From the NCBI GenBank assembly GCA_023432465.1, contig JAEYUO010000032.1, positions 33,536-97,535 of the forward strand: a DNA stretch of 64,000 nt. The letters are read 5' to 3'. Within the stretch, counting starts at the first letter, position 1, and every line of letters begins with the position of its first letter. The notes under the pieces were generated by a model. That model worked only from the letters and a program-made list of their open reading frames with translations. It had not been told where the DNA came from and ran no database searches. Position numbers and translations under genes: made by a program. The DNA comes from Planctomycetota bacterium (lineage in GTDB: Bacteria; Planctomycetota; Phycisphaerae; Phycisphaerales; UBA1924). This document shows positions 55,901 through 63,696 of the stretch, one piece after another.

Positions 55901-57333
55901 GAGTCGATGTGATCGTCAACCGGGATCGTCGGGCCGAAGGTGTGGTGCGCCTCGATGAAGATGTTCACCGCGCCATCCACGCCCCGGTCAAAGCCCTCGA
56001 CCACCAGGAAGTACGACTGACCGCCGGTCAGCGAGACCTCAAGCTGAGGCGTCGTCCCGTTGAAGTCGTCGTTGAACGCGATCTCAAAGCCCTGCGCGTT
56101 GTACAGCCGGATCGCCGGATCGGGCAGCGCGGGGACAAGCCCGGACATCTGCCCCAGCACCGTGATGATCGTCAGGCCCGAGCCCTGCGCCTGGAACTGG
56201 TACAGCTTCGCGCCCGTGCCCGGGGGGCCGACCACCGTCGGCATCGGATCGCCCTGCGGGAACGCCGGGGCGAACACATTGTCCTGGCGCGGCGCGGCGG
56301 AAAGACGCGTCACCGGGTCCACGGCCAGCGGCAGCGCGGCCATATCCACCGACAACAGGAACTCGCCCAGCGAGGGACGCATCGCGCTCAGTTCATCCGA
56401 CCGCACGCGGAAGTAGAACGTTGACTCCGAAGCGCTGGCGAACGCCAGGTACGCGTTCGTCAGCCGGCCGCCCTGCCGGTCATCACGAATCTGGACCACC
56501 TGTCCCAGCATGTTGCCGCTGTCATAGACCGACAGGTGCACATCGAGCTCGGCGAAATCGACCGCGACGCCATTGGCGATCGCGACCGAGTCCCAGTTCG
56601 CGCCCGCGCCCGTCGTCACGCGGAAGACGATGTCCTCCTGCAGTTCCGTCAGTTCCCCGACGATCGTGCCGGAGCCGAACGTATCGACGCCCTTGTCCGG
56701 AGTCGCGTTGAACGTCGTATCCAGCGGCATGTCGATCGATGCCGCATCGATCTTGAGGGTGTAGTCGCCCGTCGCCGTCCGCCCCTGACCCAGCGCGCCC
56801 ACCTGCGAGCGGACGCGGATGTAGTACGTCATCCCCGCTTCGCCGACGAAACCCGCCCAGCCGTCCGAGGCCACCTGCGGCGCGGTCGAACTCAGCACGC
56901 CGTTGTTCGCGCCGGTCGCCAGCAACTGCCCGGAGTTGTTGTAGATCTGAACGTACGAATCCAGCGTCGAGCCGATCCCCACCGTGTCCGCCAGAACACT
57001 GACAAAGTCCCGCGAGCCCGGGGCGCCGGGCATCACAAACCGGAACATGTCGTCGTCGTTCGCCGAGTCGATCGTCCCACCCACGCTGCCGCGGCCGTTG
57101 GTCGGGTCATCCGCCGCCGCGACCGTGAGCGCGACGAGTTGCCCGGTCCCCGGCACCCACGGCGTCGGGAAGCCCGGCTGGTCGATTCCAAGGAGGATGC
57201 GACCCTCCAGCATCTCCAGCGTTGATTCTGCGCGCGCGGGCCGCCCGGCACGCCGAGCAATCGATGAAGCGCTGTTGCGAGACCGGCGTGCGAACAGCCG
57301 GCCCAAGAGGTGATCGCTCGTCCTGTTGATCAT
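49918..57333 (-). CDS. Giant exported mosaic protein with LEPR-XLL-like N-terminus and PPC-like repeats
   Basis: A 2471-residue protein. A basic N-terminus carries LEMLEGRILLG (39-49), similar to the LEPR-XLL motif of large planctomycete surface proteins. Then come several pre-peptidase C-terminal-like beta domains (with recurring TDLFRFTAPATG and YYIRVRS-like segments) about 70-545 and again 990-2030, a kelch-like region (about 545-990: LYVGGNFAQAGN, LIIGGDFTDLSG, LVVGGGFTTAG), and a C-terminal region from about 2030 (YFAEGFSGPGVDEF, then repeated NPTST units). It is probably a surface or matrix protein. ATG 57333 has GGAG 6 nt upstream; ATG 57345 is a weaker option. Confidence 0.9.
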   Translation of the reverse strand: MINRTSDHLLGRLFARRSRNSASSIARRAGRPARAESTLEMLEGRILLGIDQPGFPTPWVPGTGQLVALTVAAADDPTNGRGSVGGTIDSANDDDMFRFVMPGAPGSRDFVSVLADTVGIGSTLDSYVQIYNNSGQLLATGANNGVLSSTAPQVASDGWAGFVGEAGMTYYIRVRSQVGALGQGRTATGDYTLKIDAASIDMPLDTTFNATPDKGVDTFGSGTIVGELTELQEDIVFRVTTGAGANWDSVAIANGVAVDFAELDVHLSVYDSGNMLGQVVQIRDDRQGGRLTNAYLAFASASESTFYFRVRSDELSAMRPSLGEFLLSVDMAALPLAVDPVTRLSAAPRQDNVFAPAFPQGDPMPTVVGPPGTGAKLYQFQAQGSGLTIITVLGQMSGLVPALPDPAIRLYNAQGFEIAFNDDFNGTTPQLEVSLTGGQSYFLVVEGFDRGVDGAVNIFIEAHHTFGPTIPVDDHIDSDPLTPANFQQATPLIFGAPTLVFQGEGAPPNATLDRSFIQTAAGRGRIHDTGDTDVFQFVPPVDMLGEYDGDDGDEGSALYVGGNFAQAGNIPVANAAIWDADRWWFAGGLDEESGGIDGHIYAMTLWDPDGAGTRFGPILVAGGDFDNVNGEENTNLAFRIPFGGRWIWSPTLDPLDPGLPAFNTNGPVFALTTFNLEVATTPDELIIGGDFTDLSGFPVNNVVGLGYDPDSGGVFGDALGGGVTGGAGVVRALTVFDPEQEEDPDGMGMLEAPPDRPAQLVVGGGFTTAGALAGVNNIAMFGRPEADPMLANEWRALGSSITNAGVVGVTGGEVLSLSTFLVPFVDMDGTDSEAEVLVVGGSFTNRGGNLAIWEASRFDGTEGTRWVDVGGSPGAVRAMHVWFPPDAMGMTGDVPLLVIGGDDAGGPTTGLLQLWDGEAFGPLATSTTGTFRTIEAFEDEEPAFVSPFEVLYVGGDFEDIDGDDQITQVAKFDVGPFGFQWFDLDGGVDGETPADPALIGRPTVFAIHNHDDTLAGTWDRLERQSSRVNITLSPTADAFFNSFIRVYDSNLVLIYENETIAPPFPDPSGAIDGSLGELSGPGSDAAAPGFQVWGGEVYYIEVSASGGTGTGRYSLVVTVDALPPLADPDVDNGVHPDLISTVLEVPGEGQFAIAPELSVNVNTGDTRNFLNPHGNPPSSFYTRVYDVTPAGIVVQHNRDLSVIEQVNDTDLYKFRAPATGTVEIRISTLGITSQFQEQQIDTLTGEVTAVLKEKTFNSPLDAVVRIFNNDFEEILSPNPASEFYVVGADDPFEVGGATDVTFAGSFDGRTFSHRDPRIVMNVVAGESYFVQVESAFRLIAADMDPAIAAKVDWRHATGAYELLINATPTLNGIDDHALGVQSSPIPIDPTTGQGEISGIIDDVVSGVFQNPNDVDGFAGIAPSTGFITVTVTPTNQLLEAATIALDGDFNIIASSQTPLPGQTVTLQFFATQGDRFFLTVDGSNGSEGGYQITVSVPLITDDHADDGDWTAATELVLQPFFGTASAQGVIETPSDTDIFFFDAEDFETATVTVTSMSGSLDPFVRVYEQTLDGRWNPNNPMMSGFEVFQQISFNDDSSVGAFDSVAPFSMTAGRRYWFVVSGFDPDVHFGNYDITVRVAATDDHPNLADFPLGTQILLAFDGLTQTGTGSADGNIEQSLDSDLFRFTAPATGEAQITITTPDSGLAPRVEIRNQNNVVIVASTDGTGGSVTVTIPAININQQYFIVVTPGTVGMDQPDEIGTYTVSVATAPVDDHPDAGEFGSIVDPRDVITLAPTTAVGTSTGVIVPGTDSDLFRFAVLEAGNTTVRITTPGSSLNPQVRIFNAAFTLIGTGTGNGDSAQVSFTAGATGSVYYVLVLPDATASGATAVGSYTVQVTGQLPGGGGPGPAPDDHANAGEFGDATAIAINGQDGSGSATGVVNYTGDTDLFRFTTLAAGRVWVQINVPDGGLIDGRVRIFDATQNQLVQDAAGIPGATAAVSFNASASSIYYVLVEPIGAATGSYAVRVASQPLTHFLYFAEGFSGPGVDEFVPIVNPNAFPVTYQVFARYETGAAQNTPIFSGSIPANSRGGITVFSKSNPGASLVRLNTPYALEIRSSAQLGATLSRYDFDVSVGESFNNATSTVWTFAQVHKDPSLFRDFLVFYNPTSTDQLATIELFYEDGQQFSFTQNIRANRRSGVNIDADGRISRQGSFGVRITTAAPIVAALSSYNIANGGGDGLNGDSTGGAIEGVVPQITRGSGVTTSLSILNTESVTSTVTIRASYSRLDLPDLVRIYNVAPGSVLNLTGQQLGLLNGQQAGLRYTASSPVTLNTFMYRNGDGDASNTATAAALEYVIGDAYVVPAQAGINYREQLSIYNPASTTIQVTIDILFFDGATATQTVNIAADDFAFLAVDQFPSVLSRPGPAAFSLVVSAATPIVVGFTHYDLNFNGGWGTLGAPIGLTNPLSTI

Positions 57334-57600
57334 GTCGGGCTCCATTTCCCCAAAGCACCGAGTCTAGCGGAGTTGGTATTGGGTCGGGGAGGGTACCGCA
57401 TCTTGGCCCTGCCATCGCAGGCAGGACCCTCCACCCGACCATACCCCTCCCCCCGGCCCATCCCCCGGGTCCACCACCCCAACCTCTTCTACTGTAACAG
57501 ATTCTGCTTCGATTCGTCCAGTGCGGCAACCCGGTTCCGGGATGAAATCGCAGCTTCCTGCAATCTCAAGGTCCGAATCGCCGCGCACCCTTGCATAGCT

Positions 57601-58299
57601 CTACGCCAGAGCACCAATCGCGTACCGCACAGCGCCCTCCGCCAGCAGGTCGGTCGCGTCGTACACCGGCAGGGGGGAGTTCTCCTGGTTGATCAGCAGG
57701 GGGGCCTCGCTGCACCCCAGCACCACCGCCTCGCAACCCTGTGCCGAAAGCCCCCGCACCACCTCCATCACCCGCGACTGCGATTCCTTCCGGACAACGC
57801 CGTAGACCAGCTCCCGGAAGATGATCGTGTTCAGGCCCTCGACATCCACCTCCCCCGGAATGAGCACCTGGATCCCCTTCAGGCCCAACGCGGTCTGATA
57901 GGTCGAGCCAAACATCACCATCTTGGTCCCGATCAGCCCCACCACCTTCCGGCTGTCCTGCGCCACCGCCTTGGCCACCAACTCGGTCATCGTCAGCCAC
58001 GGGATCGGCGAGGCGCTCTCCGCAAGGTGCACCCCGTGCTGCATCAGGTTGTCCGGAACGATGCAAAACTCCGCCCCGCACCCCGCCAGGGCCTTGGAGG
58101 ACTTCACCAGCAGCTCACCGATCGTGTGCCAGTCGTCCTTCAACGCGGCCTCCACATACCGCTCCAGCGGCTCGTTGTGGATGGTCACCGTGGGGTGGCC
58201 CCGATCCCCGATCAGCTTCGCGGCATGGCGGAAGATCTCCCGATAGCACAGCGCGGTTCCTTCCGGGCTCACGCCGACGATCCCGATGTGCCTTGGCAC
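57601..58299 (-). CDS. Aspartate/glutamate racemase family protein
   Basis: A 232-residue protein with the Asp/Glu racemase fold: MPRHIGIVGVSPEGTALCY, then EFCIVPDNLMQH, and AVVLGCSEAPLLI near the end. The second catalytic Cys is present (C196), while the first, normally in PCNTAH, is Asp83 in PDN. So it may be a different isomerase or lyase of the superfamily. Start GTG 58299, with AAGGAG 7 nt upstream; the frame runs on to 58512 without such a signal. Confidence 0.85.
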   Translation of the reverse strand: MPRHIGIVGVSPEGTALCYREIFRHAAKLIGDRGHPTVTIHNEPLERYVEAALKDDWHTIGELLVKSSKALAGCGAEFCIVPDNLMQHGVHLAESASPIPWLTMTELVAKAVAQDSRKVVGLIGTKMVMFGSTYQTALGLKGIQVLIPGEVDVEGLNTIIFRELVYGVVRKESQSRVMEVVRGLSAQGCEAVVLGCSEAPLLINQENSPLPVYDATDLLAEGAVRYAIGALA

Positions 58300-58401
58300 G
58301 TGCGCGCTCCTTGCTACCCCGCTCTGAGAAAGCAACCCGCTTCCGCAGTCTCCATGGTCCCGTCTCCATGGCCCTGCGTCAAACCGCCCTAAAATCCGCC
58401 A

Positions 58402-58908
58402 ATGCCAGATGACCCCTTCAGCACGCTCGGCCTGCCCCCCAGTTTCGAGATCAATCCCGCCGCACTCCAGCGGGCCTACCTCGCCCGCTCCGCCGCGGTT
58501 CACCCCGACCACGCCGATGACCCCGCCGCCTTGGAACTGAGCGCGGCCATCAACCGTGCACGCCAGACGCTCGAGGACCCCGAGTCCCGCGCCGATGCCC
58601 TCCTCGCCCGCCTCGGCGGGCCTTCGAAGGAGGCCGATCGCTCCCTCCCGCCCGGCTTCCTGCCCGAGATCATGGACATCCGCCAGCAGCTTGAAGAGGC
58701 CGCGGGCTCCGGCGATGCCGCCGCGACCGCTCGGCTGGAAGACTGGGCCGCGGCCCGCCGCACACAGTCCATCGCCGATGTCCGTGAGCTCTTTCGGGGC
58801 CTTGGCGCACCCCCCGACCCCGCGGCCCTGAAATCCATCCGCACTGCGCTCAACGCCTGGCGCTACATCGAGCGGATGCTCGAACAGGTGCGAGCGGGGG
58901 AGGAGTAG
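58402..58908 (+). CDS. hscB: HscB-like J-domain co-chaperone
   Basis: A 168-residue protein with an N-terminal J-domain (HPD at 34-36, in AVHPDHADD) and a C-terminal helical HSCB oligomerisation domain (about 85-165, PPGFLPEIMDIRQQLEEA). HscB delivers IscU to the Hsp70 HscA for Fe-S cluster transfer. No other iron-sulfur assembly genes are adjacent. Confidence 0.9.
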   Translation: MPDDPFSTLGLPPSFEINPAALQRAYLARSAAVHPDHADDPAALELSAAINRARQTLEDPESRADALLARLGGPSKEADRSLPPGFLPEIMDIRQQLEEAAGSGDAAATARLEDWAAARRTQSIADVRELFRGLGAPPDPAALKSIRTALNAWRYIERMLEQVRAGEE

Positions 58909-58925
58909 CCGATTCCCGTTGAAGC

Positions 58926-58947
58926 AAGCGGCCGGGAGGAGCCGCTT
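58926..58947 (+). terminator. Hairpin after hscB
   Basis: AAGCGGC, 8-nt loop, GCCGCTT, then TCT: a 7-bp stem 17 bp past the stop. Confidence 0.4.
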
Positions 58948-59160
58948 TCTGTTGCATTCAGAGGAACCCCTTGCGAGCCGGCCGGTGCGCGGGTAGGCTG
59001 TGTCTTGAGCGACGACGCCGGGCTGCGCCGCCTGCCCTCATCACCCTGCGTCCGCTTGGGTCCCGGCAGGTGCCGCCACCCGGCGATGCGCCCATTCGCG
59101 GCCACCATCCTCGTTCGTATCTGAGTTGACCCGGACGCCGCGACTTGACTGGAGGTTGCC

Positions 59161-61632
59161 ATGCGCACCTTGCTGGTCGTCTTCGTCCTGTCCCTCGGTG
59201 TCCGCTCCGCGCTCGCAGGAGGGACTGTTCTGCAGCAAGGGCTCGACTACTGGCACACCCCGCCGGAAGGCGCATCGATTACCTTCGGCGAGTTCATCCC
59301 GCCGATCCCCCCGGACTTCTTCAACCCGGGCTCAGACCCGTTCATTGGAACAGTCCTGCTCCAGGGTGTCCCGCTCAGCCCGACAACCGGCGATGCCGAC
59401 ACCATCGTGCGTCGGCTGGCTGATTCGGTTCCGCTCCCCCCCGGCGGCGTCACGCAAGTGCCCATCGAAATCGTCGAACTCCGGCTCACCAGCACGCAAC
59501 CCATCACCGTGCAACCCGGCGGACAGCAGTGGGATGTGCACATCGAGCTCGCGCCCGGAGATCCGAGCTTCGGACAGGCGCCGATCCAGCTCAACTCGCC
59601 CGCAGATGGCGCGATGGGGTATCAACTCCAGTTCCGGCCCACGATCACGTTCACGCCAGTCGGTGGCGGGCCCGCCCTCGAACTCGACCTTGGTCCGACG
59701 TTTATGCAGCCGTTGAACTCCGCGCCCGCCCCCTTCACCACGTCGCCGCCGCCGGTCGTGCTTGCGGATCAAGGGCCGAACCTCTTCCCGGTCGCGCCCA
59801 TGAGCGCTGCCGGTCCCGGATTCCAGCACACGCTTGTGCCCGCCGACCCCTTCGGTGGATTCGTCGATTGCAACGGCAACGCGCAGGCAGATGATGTCGA
59901 CATTGATCTGGGCGTCAGCCTCGACTCCAACCGCAACGGCATCCCCGATGAGTGTGAGATCGTCATCCGCGGCGTGCAGTACTCCTGGCCCGACTTTGCG
60001 GGCGGCTTCGTGCAGCGGTTCTCGCAGCACGGCGCAATCCGGATCACCGTTCCCGAGCCTCCTCCCGGTCAGGCTGGCTGGTTCAACGCCGTGCTGGGGG
60101 ATTCGGGCTGGGCGATCCAGAACTTCCCCGTCCACGAGATCAACATGCAGGGCAACATGCGATCGATCGTGATCCCCGTTCCCCTGCCGACCGAGCCCGG
60201 CATCGCCATCGAGCAGGGCACGATCATCTTCACCTACACGCCCGCTCCGCGAGAAACTGCGCCTCCACCCTCCAGTCTCGCGATCGACATTCTTATCCAG
60301 GAGCACACGATCAGCCCGGGACAGGTCGGGCCGATCGAAGTCGCCCTTCCGATTGATCCCGGACCGATTGGTCCGTTCATCAACCCATTCATTCCTGTTC
60401 TCTGGGAGTTTAGCGCGCGTCGCGATGTCCCCGGCGTGGATGAGGACACCGAGCACTGCGCCCCCGGCTCGGCCGCGCGTTCATTCGCGTGGCTCAACAA
60501 CACCTATTGCCTCGACCTCCCCGAAGACTGCGATGAGGCGCAGGAAATCTACGACATGCTCCGCGACATGGACCACATGGACACCGATCCTGTCGCCGGG
60601 ACCGAATCTGTTGGCAAGATGGTCGAGGGCATCCAGCAGTTGATCGAGGACAAGGGTCTGGAGGACGAACTCACGGTCGAGTACGACTCCGACAGCAGCG
60701 GCGACACGATCTTTGAAGCCCTCGAGGCCGGGTACGACGTCATGGGCATCATCTACTGGCGCGATGCCGACGGGAACATTCGCGGCGGGCATGCCATCAC
60801 CATTGTCGGGGCGATCCGCTGCGGCGAGAACGTCGTCATCGACTACCGCGACGATGTTCACGGCGAAGACTCGCAGGGCGATGGCGAGGCGGATGCCGAC
60901 GACACCAAGGGCGGCCGGATCGAACCGCGTGCCGGCGGCGGACATTCACTCGCAGGTCACGGCCGCAACTCCTGGGAGGGCATCGTGAAGATCTGCCCGA
61001 CCCGCAAACGCACCACCGAGGCCGCGATGAAGTGGGCCGCGGGGGATCTCTCCTCCGGAGGCACGACCGAGGGGGTCGAGAGCCTCGCGCAGGCCATCCT
61101 CGACGGCCACATTCCATCGCTCATCGAGATCCTGAGCCTCGTGCGATGGGCCTGCAACCTTGAAGACAACGCCTGCGCGCTCGTCGCGCAGGTGACCGCC
61201 TGCGGCACCCCGCAGATGCTTGAACTCGCGATGACTATCAAGGCTCAGGCGGTCGCCGCGAAGAACGGCGTGCTGGATTACTTCTTCACCAACGACACCA
61301 CAAACCTGGACGATGTGGTGCTCGCACTCGGCCCGGACTTCGATGCGGACCTCGCCGCGCTCCTCGCCCTGCTCGACTGCGACGGCAACGGTGTCGATGA
61401 CAAACTCGACATCGCTCGCGGCGACCTCCACGATGCCAACCACAACATGGTCCCGGATGAGTGCGAGTGCCTCGCCGACTGGAACTCCGATGGCGTCGTC
61501 AGCGTTCCCGACATCTTCGCGTTCTTGGCAAGCTGGTTCGCGGGCGATGCCGATGCCAACCACGACGGCGTGACCAGCGTTCCTGACATCTTCGCATTCC
61601 TGGCGCTCTGGTTTGCCGGATGCCCAGACTAG
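59161..61632 (+). CDS. Exported GC-type dockerin protein with a possible papain-fold peptidase domain
   Basis: An 823-residue exported protein: signal peptide (1-19), a beta-rich region, a calcium-loop pair (DCNGNAQADDVDID, then NRNGIPDECE at 237-266), a second beta region to about 415, then about 425-610 resembling C39-type cysteine peptidases (HCAPGSAARS with C433; GGHAITIVG with H544; VIDYRDD with D561), a helical part, further calcium loops, and the final dockerin pair (VPDIFAFLASWFAG, VPDIFAFLALWFAGC followed by PD). GGAGG precedes the ATG by 5 nt. Peptidase activity is a hypothesis. Confidence 0.88.
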   Translation: MRTLLVVFVLSLGVRSALAGGTVLQQGLDYWHTPPEGASITFGEFIPPIPPDFFNPGSDPFIGTVLLQGVPLSPTTGDADTIVRRLADSVPLPPGGVTQVPIEIVELRLTSTQPITVQPGGQQWDVHIELAPGDPSFGQAPIQLNSPADGAMGYQLQFRPTITFTPVGGGPALELDLGPTFMQPLNSAPAPFTTSPPPVVLADQGPNLFPVAPMSAAGPGFQHTLVPADPFGGFVDCNGNAQADDVDIDLGVSLDSNRNGIPDECEIVIRGVQYSWPDFAGGFVQRFSQHGAIRITVPEPPPGQAGWFNAVLGDSGWAIQNFPVHEINMQGNMRSIVIPVPLPTEPGIAIEQGTIIFTYTPAPRETAPPPSSLAIDILIQEHTISPGQVGPIEVALPIDPGPIGPFINPFIPVLWEFSARRDVPGVDEDTEHCAPGSAARSFAWLNNTYCLDLPEDCDEAQEIYDMLRDMDHMDTDPVAGTESVGKMVEGIQQLIEDKGLEDELTVEYDSDSSGDTIFEALEAGYDVMGIIYWRDADGNIRGGHAITIVGAIRCGENVVIDYRDDVHGEDSQGDGEADADDTKGGRIEPRAGGGHSLAGHGRNSWEGIVKICPTRKRTTEAAMKWAAGDLSSGGTTEGVESLAQAILDGHIPSLIEILSLVRWACNLEDNACALVAQVTACGTPQMLELAMTIKAQAVAAKNGVLDYFFTNDTTNLDDVVLALGPDFDADLAALLALLDCDGNGVDDKLDIARGDLHDANHNMVPDECECLADWNSDGVVSVPDIFAFLASWFAGDADANHDGVTSVPDIFAFLALWFAGCPD

Positions 61633-62084
61633 GCCTCGACGCGCTCGAAGTGAATCGACTGGTCATCGCCGCGAAGCCGCGCGAAGTACGCCTCGATCCG
61701 CTCAAGCCCGGTGACCCGGTGCACAAACGCCGCCGCGCGGACCAGGTCCGCCCGCTGCACAAGTTCCAGCCGCGGCTCACTGAGCTTGAGCCGGTTGGCA
61801 TAGAACGCGCACGACTGGTGCGCGATCAGCACAATCCGCTTCAGGCCGTGCACCTCCACCAGGAACTTGAGTTCATCGACGACGCCCTGCTCCTCGAGGT
61901 GGGCCTCGGGGTGCGCTGCAAGGCACGCCGGCCCGCCGGGCAGGGCGACGCGGTCGTAGCGGGGGAGGTTCAGCCCGTTCTGGAGGAAATCGTCAAAGTG
62001 CTCGCCGATGCGGCCGTCGGAGCAATAGACCGCGGCAGCGCGGATACGGGCGGGGTCATACGGCAGGCGGGAGGCATAGCTCAT
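61629..62084 (-). CDS. Short beta-carbonic-anhydrase-like protein
   Basis: A 151-residue protein with the metal-ligand pattern of beta-carbonic anhydrases: C-x-D-x-R (C21, D23, R25 in YCSDGRIG) and H-x-x-C (H90, C93 in IAHQSCAFY). The protein is shorter than usual beta enzymes (about 200), so some surface helices must be missing, and it may be a distant member. The frame is open to 63266, but ATG 62084 begins the conserved part. Its stop overlaps the dockerin gene end by 4 bp, tail-to-tail. Confidence 0.75.
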   Translation of the reverse strand: MSYASRLPYDPARIRAAAVYCSDGRIGEHFDDFLQNGLNLPRYDRVALPGGPACLAAHPEAHLEEQGVVDELKFLVEVHGLKRIVLIAHQSCAFYANRLKLSEPRLELVQRADLVRAAAFVHRVTGLERIEAYFARLRGDDQSIHFERVEA

Positions 62085-62144
62085 GCCCGCAGGATAACAG
62101 AGAATCGATGTGACGGCGGGCCGCGGGCGGCCAACCATCCGCAC

Positions 62145-62474
62145 ATGGGAAGAGGCCAGAATGTCGATCCAAACAGCCTGAATCAGGAGGGCATCACCAA
62201 GCAGGAGCTCTGCGATGCCGGGGATATCTCGCCCAAGACGTTCGATCTGCTCCGCAAGGCGGCGCGGGTGAAGGGCCCCAGCCACGGCGGAAACCTGTGG
62301 GTGTTCTCGTTCGAGGATGTCGTCGCGCTGATCAAGCGGGCCGAGAGCGGCTCGTTCACCGAGCGGGGCGGGTTCGCGGCCAAGGCGTGGCGGGCCCTGC
62401 TCGCCGAGCAGGGGATTGAACTCGAGGCCGCTGTCCCCAAGCGACCGGCCAAGCAGAAGAACCGGCAGCATTGA
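62145..62474 (+). CDS. Small MerR-like helix-turn-helix protein
   Basis: A 109-residue protein: ITKQELCDAGDISPKTFDLLRKAARV is a winged helix-turn-helix of MerR-like type, followed by GGNLWVFSFEDVVALIK (wing and second helix) and a basic C-terminal tail (PKRPAKQKN). No ligand domain is present. The target is unknown. The ribosome site is weak at ATG 62145. Confidence 0.7.
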   Translation: MGRGQNVDPNSLNQEGITKQELCDAGDISPKTFDLLRKAARVKGPSHGGNLWVFSFEDVVALIKRAESGSFTERGGFAAKAWRALLAEQGIELEAAVPKRPAKQKNRQH

Positions 62475-62519
62475 TCGGCCACGCGCACAGCCACGGCCGC
62501 AACGCGGTAGGCTGTGGGC

Positions 62520-63140
62520 ATGCTCCCAGCGAAAGTCCAGTCCCGCGATTCGACTTCGGGTCTCCGGCGGTCTCTGCCGTGGGTGGTCATCGCGGGCATG
62601 TTCGCCGCGATGGTTGTCTCGATGCGGCTGATGGGGCGGGTGTGGTGGTGCGATCAAGGCGACTGGGCGTTCTGGATCAGCGATGTCTGGACGCCGCACT
62701 GCTCGCAGCACTGGGCGGACCCGTACACCGTCACGCACATGTCCCACGGCCTCATCTTCTGGACGGTGCTGTACTTCTGGGGGAAGTGGGTGCCGCGCTG
62801 GTCCGTGCCGATGCGGTGGCGGATGAGCGTCGCGGTCGGCATCGCCGCGGCGTGGGAGGTGCTGGAAAACACGCCGATGGTCATCGAGCGGTACCGGACC
62901 GTGACGATGTCGCTCGACTACATGGGCGACAGCATCGCCAACGCCGTGGGAGATGTCGCCGCGTGCATGCTGGGGTTTGTCATCGCGAAGTGGGCCGGGT
63001 GGAAGTGGGCGATGGCGATCTTCGTGGCGACGGAGATCGTGCTGCTGTTTGTGATGCGCGACAACCTGACGCTCAACGTGCTGATGCTCTTCTGGCCGAT
63101 CGAGGCCATCAAGCAGTGGCAGGCGGGGGGGGCGGGGTGA
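62520..63140 (+). CDS. DUF2585 (UPF0314) membrane protein
   Basis: A 206-residue membrane protein with five or six hydrophobic segments and the DUF2585 signatures: RVWWCDQGDWAFWISDVW, SQHWADPYTVTHMSHG, EVLENTPMVIERYRTVTMSL followed by DYMGDSIANAVGD, and RDNLTLNVLMLFWPIEAI. Function not known. The GTG at 62514 in the same frame would add two residues. Confidence 0.85.
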   Translation: MLPAKVQSRDSTSGLRRSLPWVVIAGMFAAMVVSMRLMGRVWWCDQGDWAFWISDVWTPHCSQHWADPYTVTHMSHGLIFWTVLYFWGKWVPRWSVPMRWRMSVAVGIAAAWEVLENTPMVIERYRTVTMSLDYMGDSIANAVGDVAACMLGFVIAKWAGWKWAMAIFVATEIVLLFVMRDNLTLNVLMLFWPIEAIKQWQAGGAG

Positions 63141-63153
63141 GGGGGTGAGAGGC

Positions 63154-63618
63154 TCAGGGCTTGGCGGGCGCAGGCGTTGGAACTGGCGCGGGTGTCGGCG
63201 TAGTTGCCGGCGTGCCCTCGGCGGGCGTGGCTCCCTCTTCGAGTTTCGCGGCCTCATCCTCATCATCCCCGCTGAGCTTCAGGAACGGGATGGTGGAATC
63301 GATGTTGTTGATGGTCTTGCGCAGCGAGGCCAGGTGCTCATCGAGCTGCTTGAGGGTGGCATCGATCGACACGAGCGTGGTGTTGATCGATTGCAGCACC
63401 GCGAGGCGGTGGAGCGTGTCATCGAGCTTGCGGTTGGCATCATCGACCGCGCTCATCTTCTCCTGCACGGCATCGATGCGCGTGTTGGTCGTTGAGAGCT
63501 GTGACTCGACGCGGCCGATCGACTCGTTGGTCGAGGCGAGCTCATCGCGGATCTCTCCGACGATGCAGCCGGGCAGAAGGGCGAGACACGAAATGATGGC
63601 GAGTGCGCGCAGTTGCAT
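63154..63618 (-). CDS. Coiled-coil lipoprotein
   Basis: A 154-residue putative lipoprotein: signal ending in the lipobox LLPGC (Cys18), then a coiled coil (about 25-105, with heptad-like VESQLSTTNTRIDAVQEKMS) and a Pro/Thr/Ala-rich tail. A strong AGGAGG lies 6 nt before ATG 63618. It resembles small outer-membrane-anchored spacer lipoproteins. Confidence 0.82.
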   Translation of the reverse strand: MQLRALAIISCLALLPGCIVGEIRDELASTNESIGRVESQLSTTNTRIDAVQEKMSAVDDANRKLDDTLHRLAVLQSINTTLVSIDATLKQLDEHLASLRKTINNIDSTIPFLKLSGDDEDEAAKLEEGATPAEGTPATTPTPAPVPTPAPAKP

Positions 63619-63696
63619 AGCGGTCCTCCTGAAGAGGAGGATCGTACAGCGCTGCAGGCCGTGAGAAGTGGGATACATGGGGCGGTCGCGAGCGTG

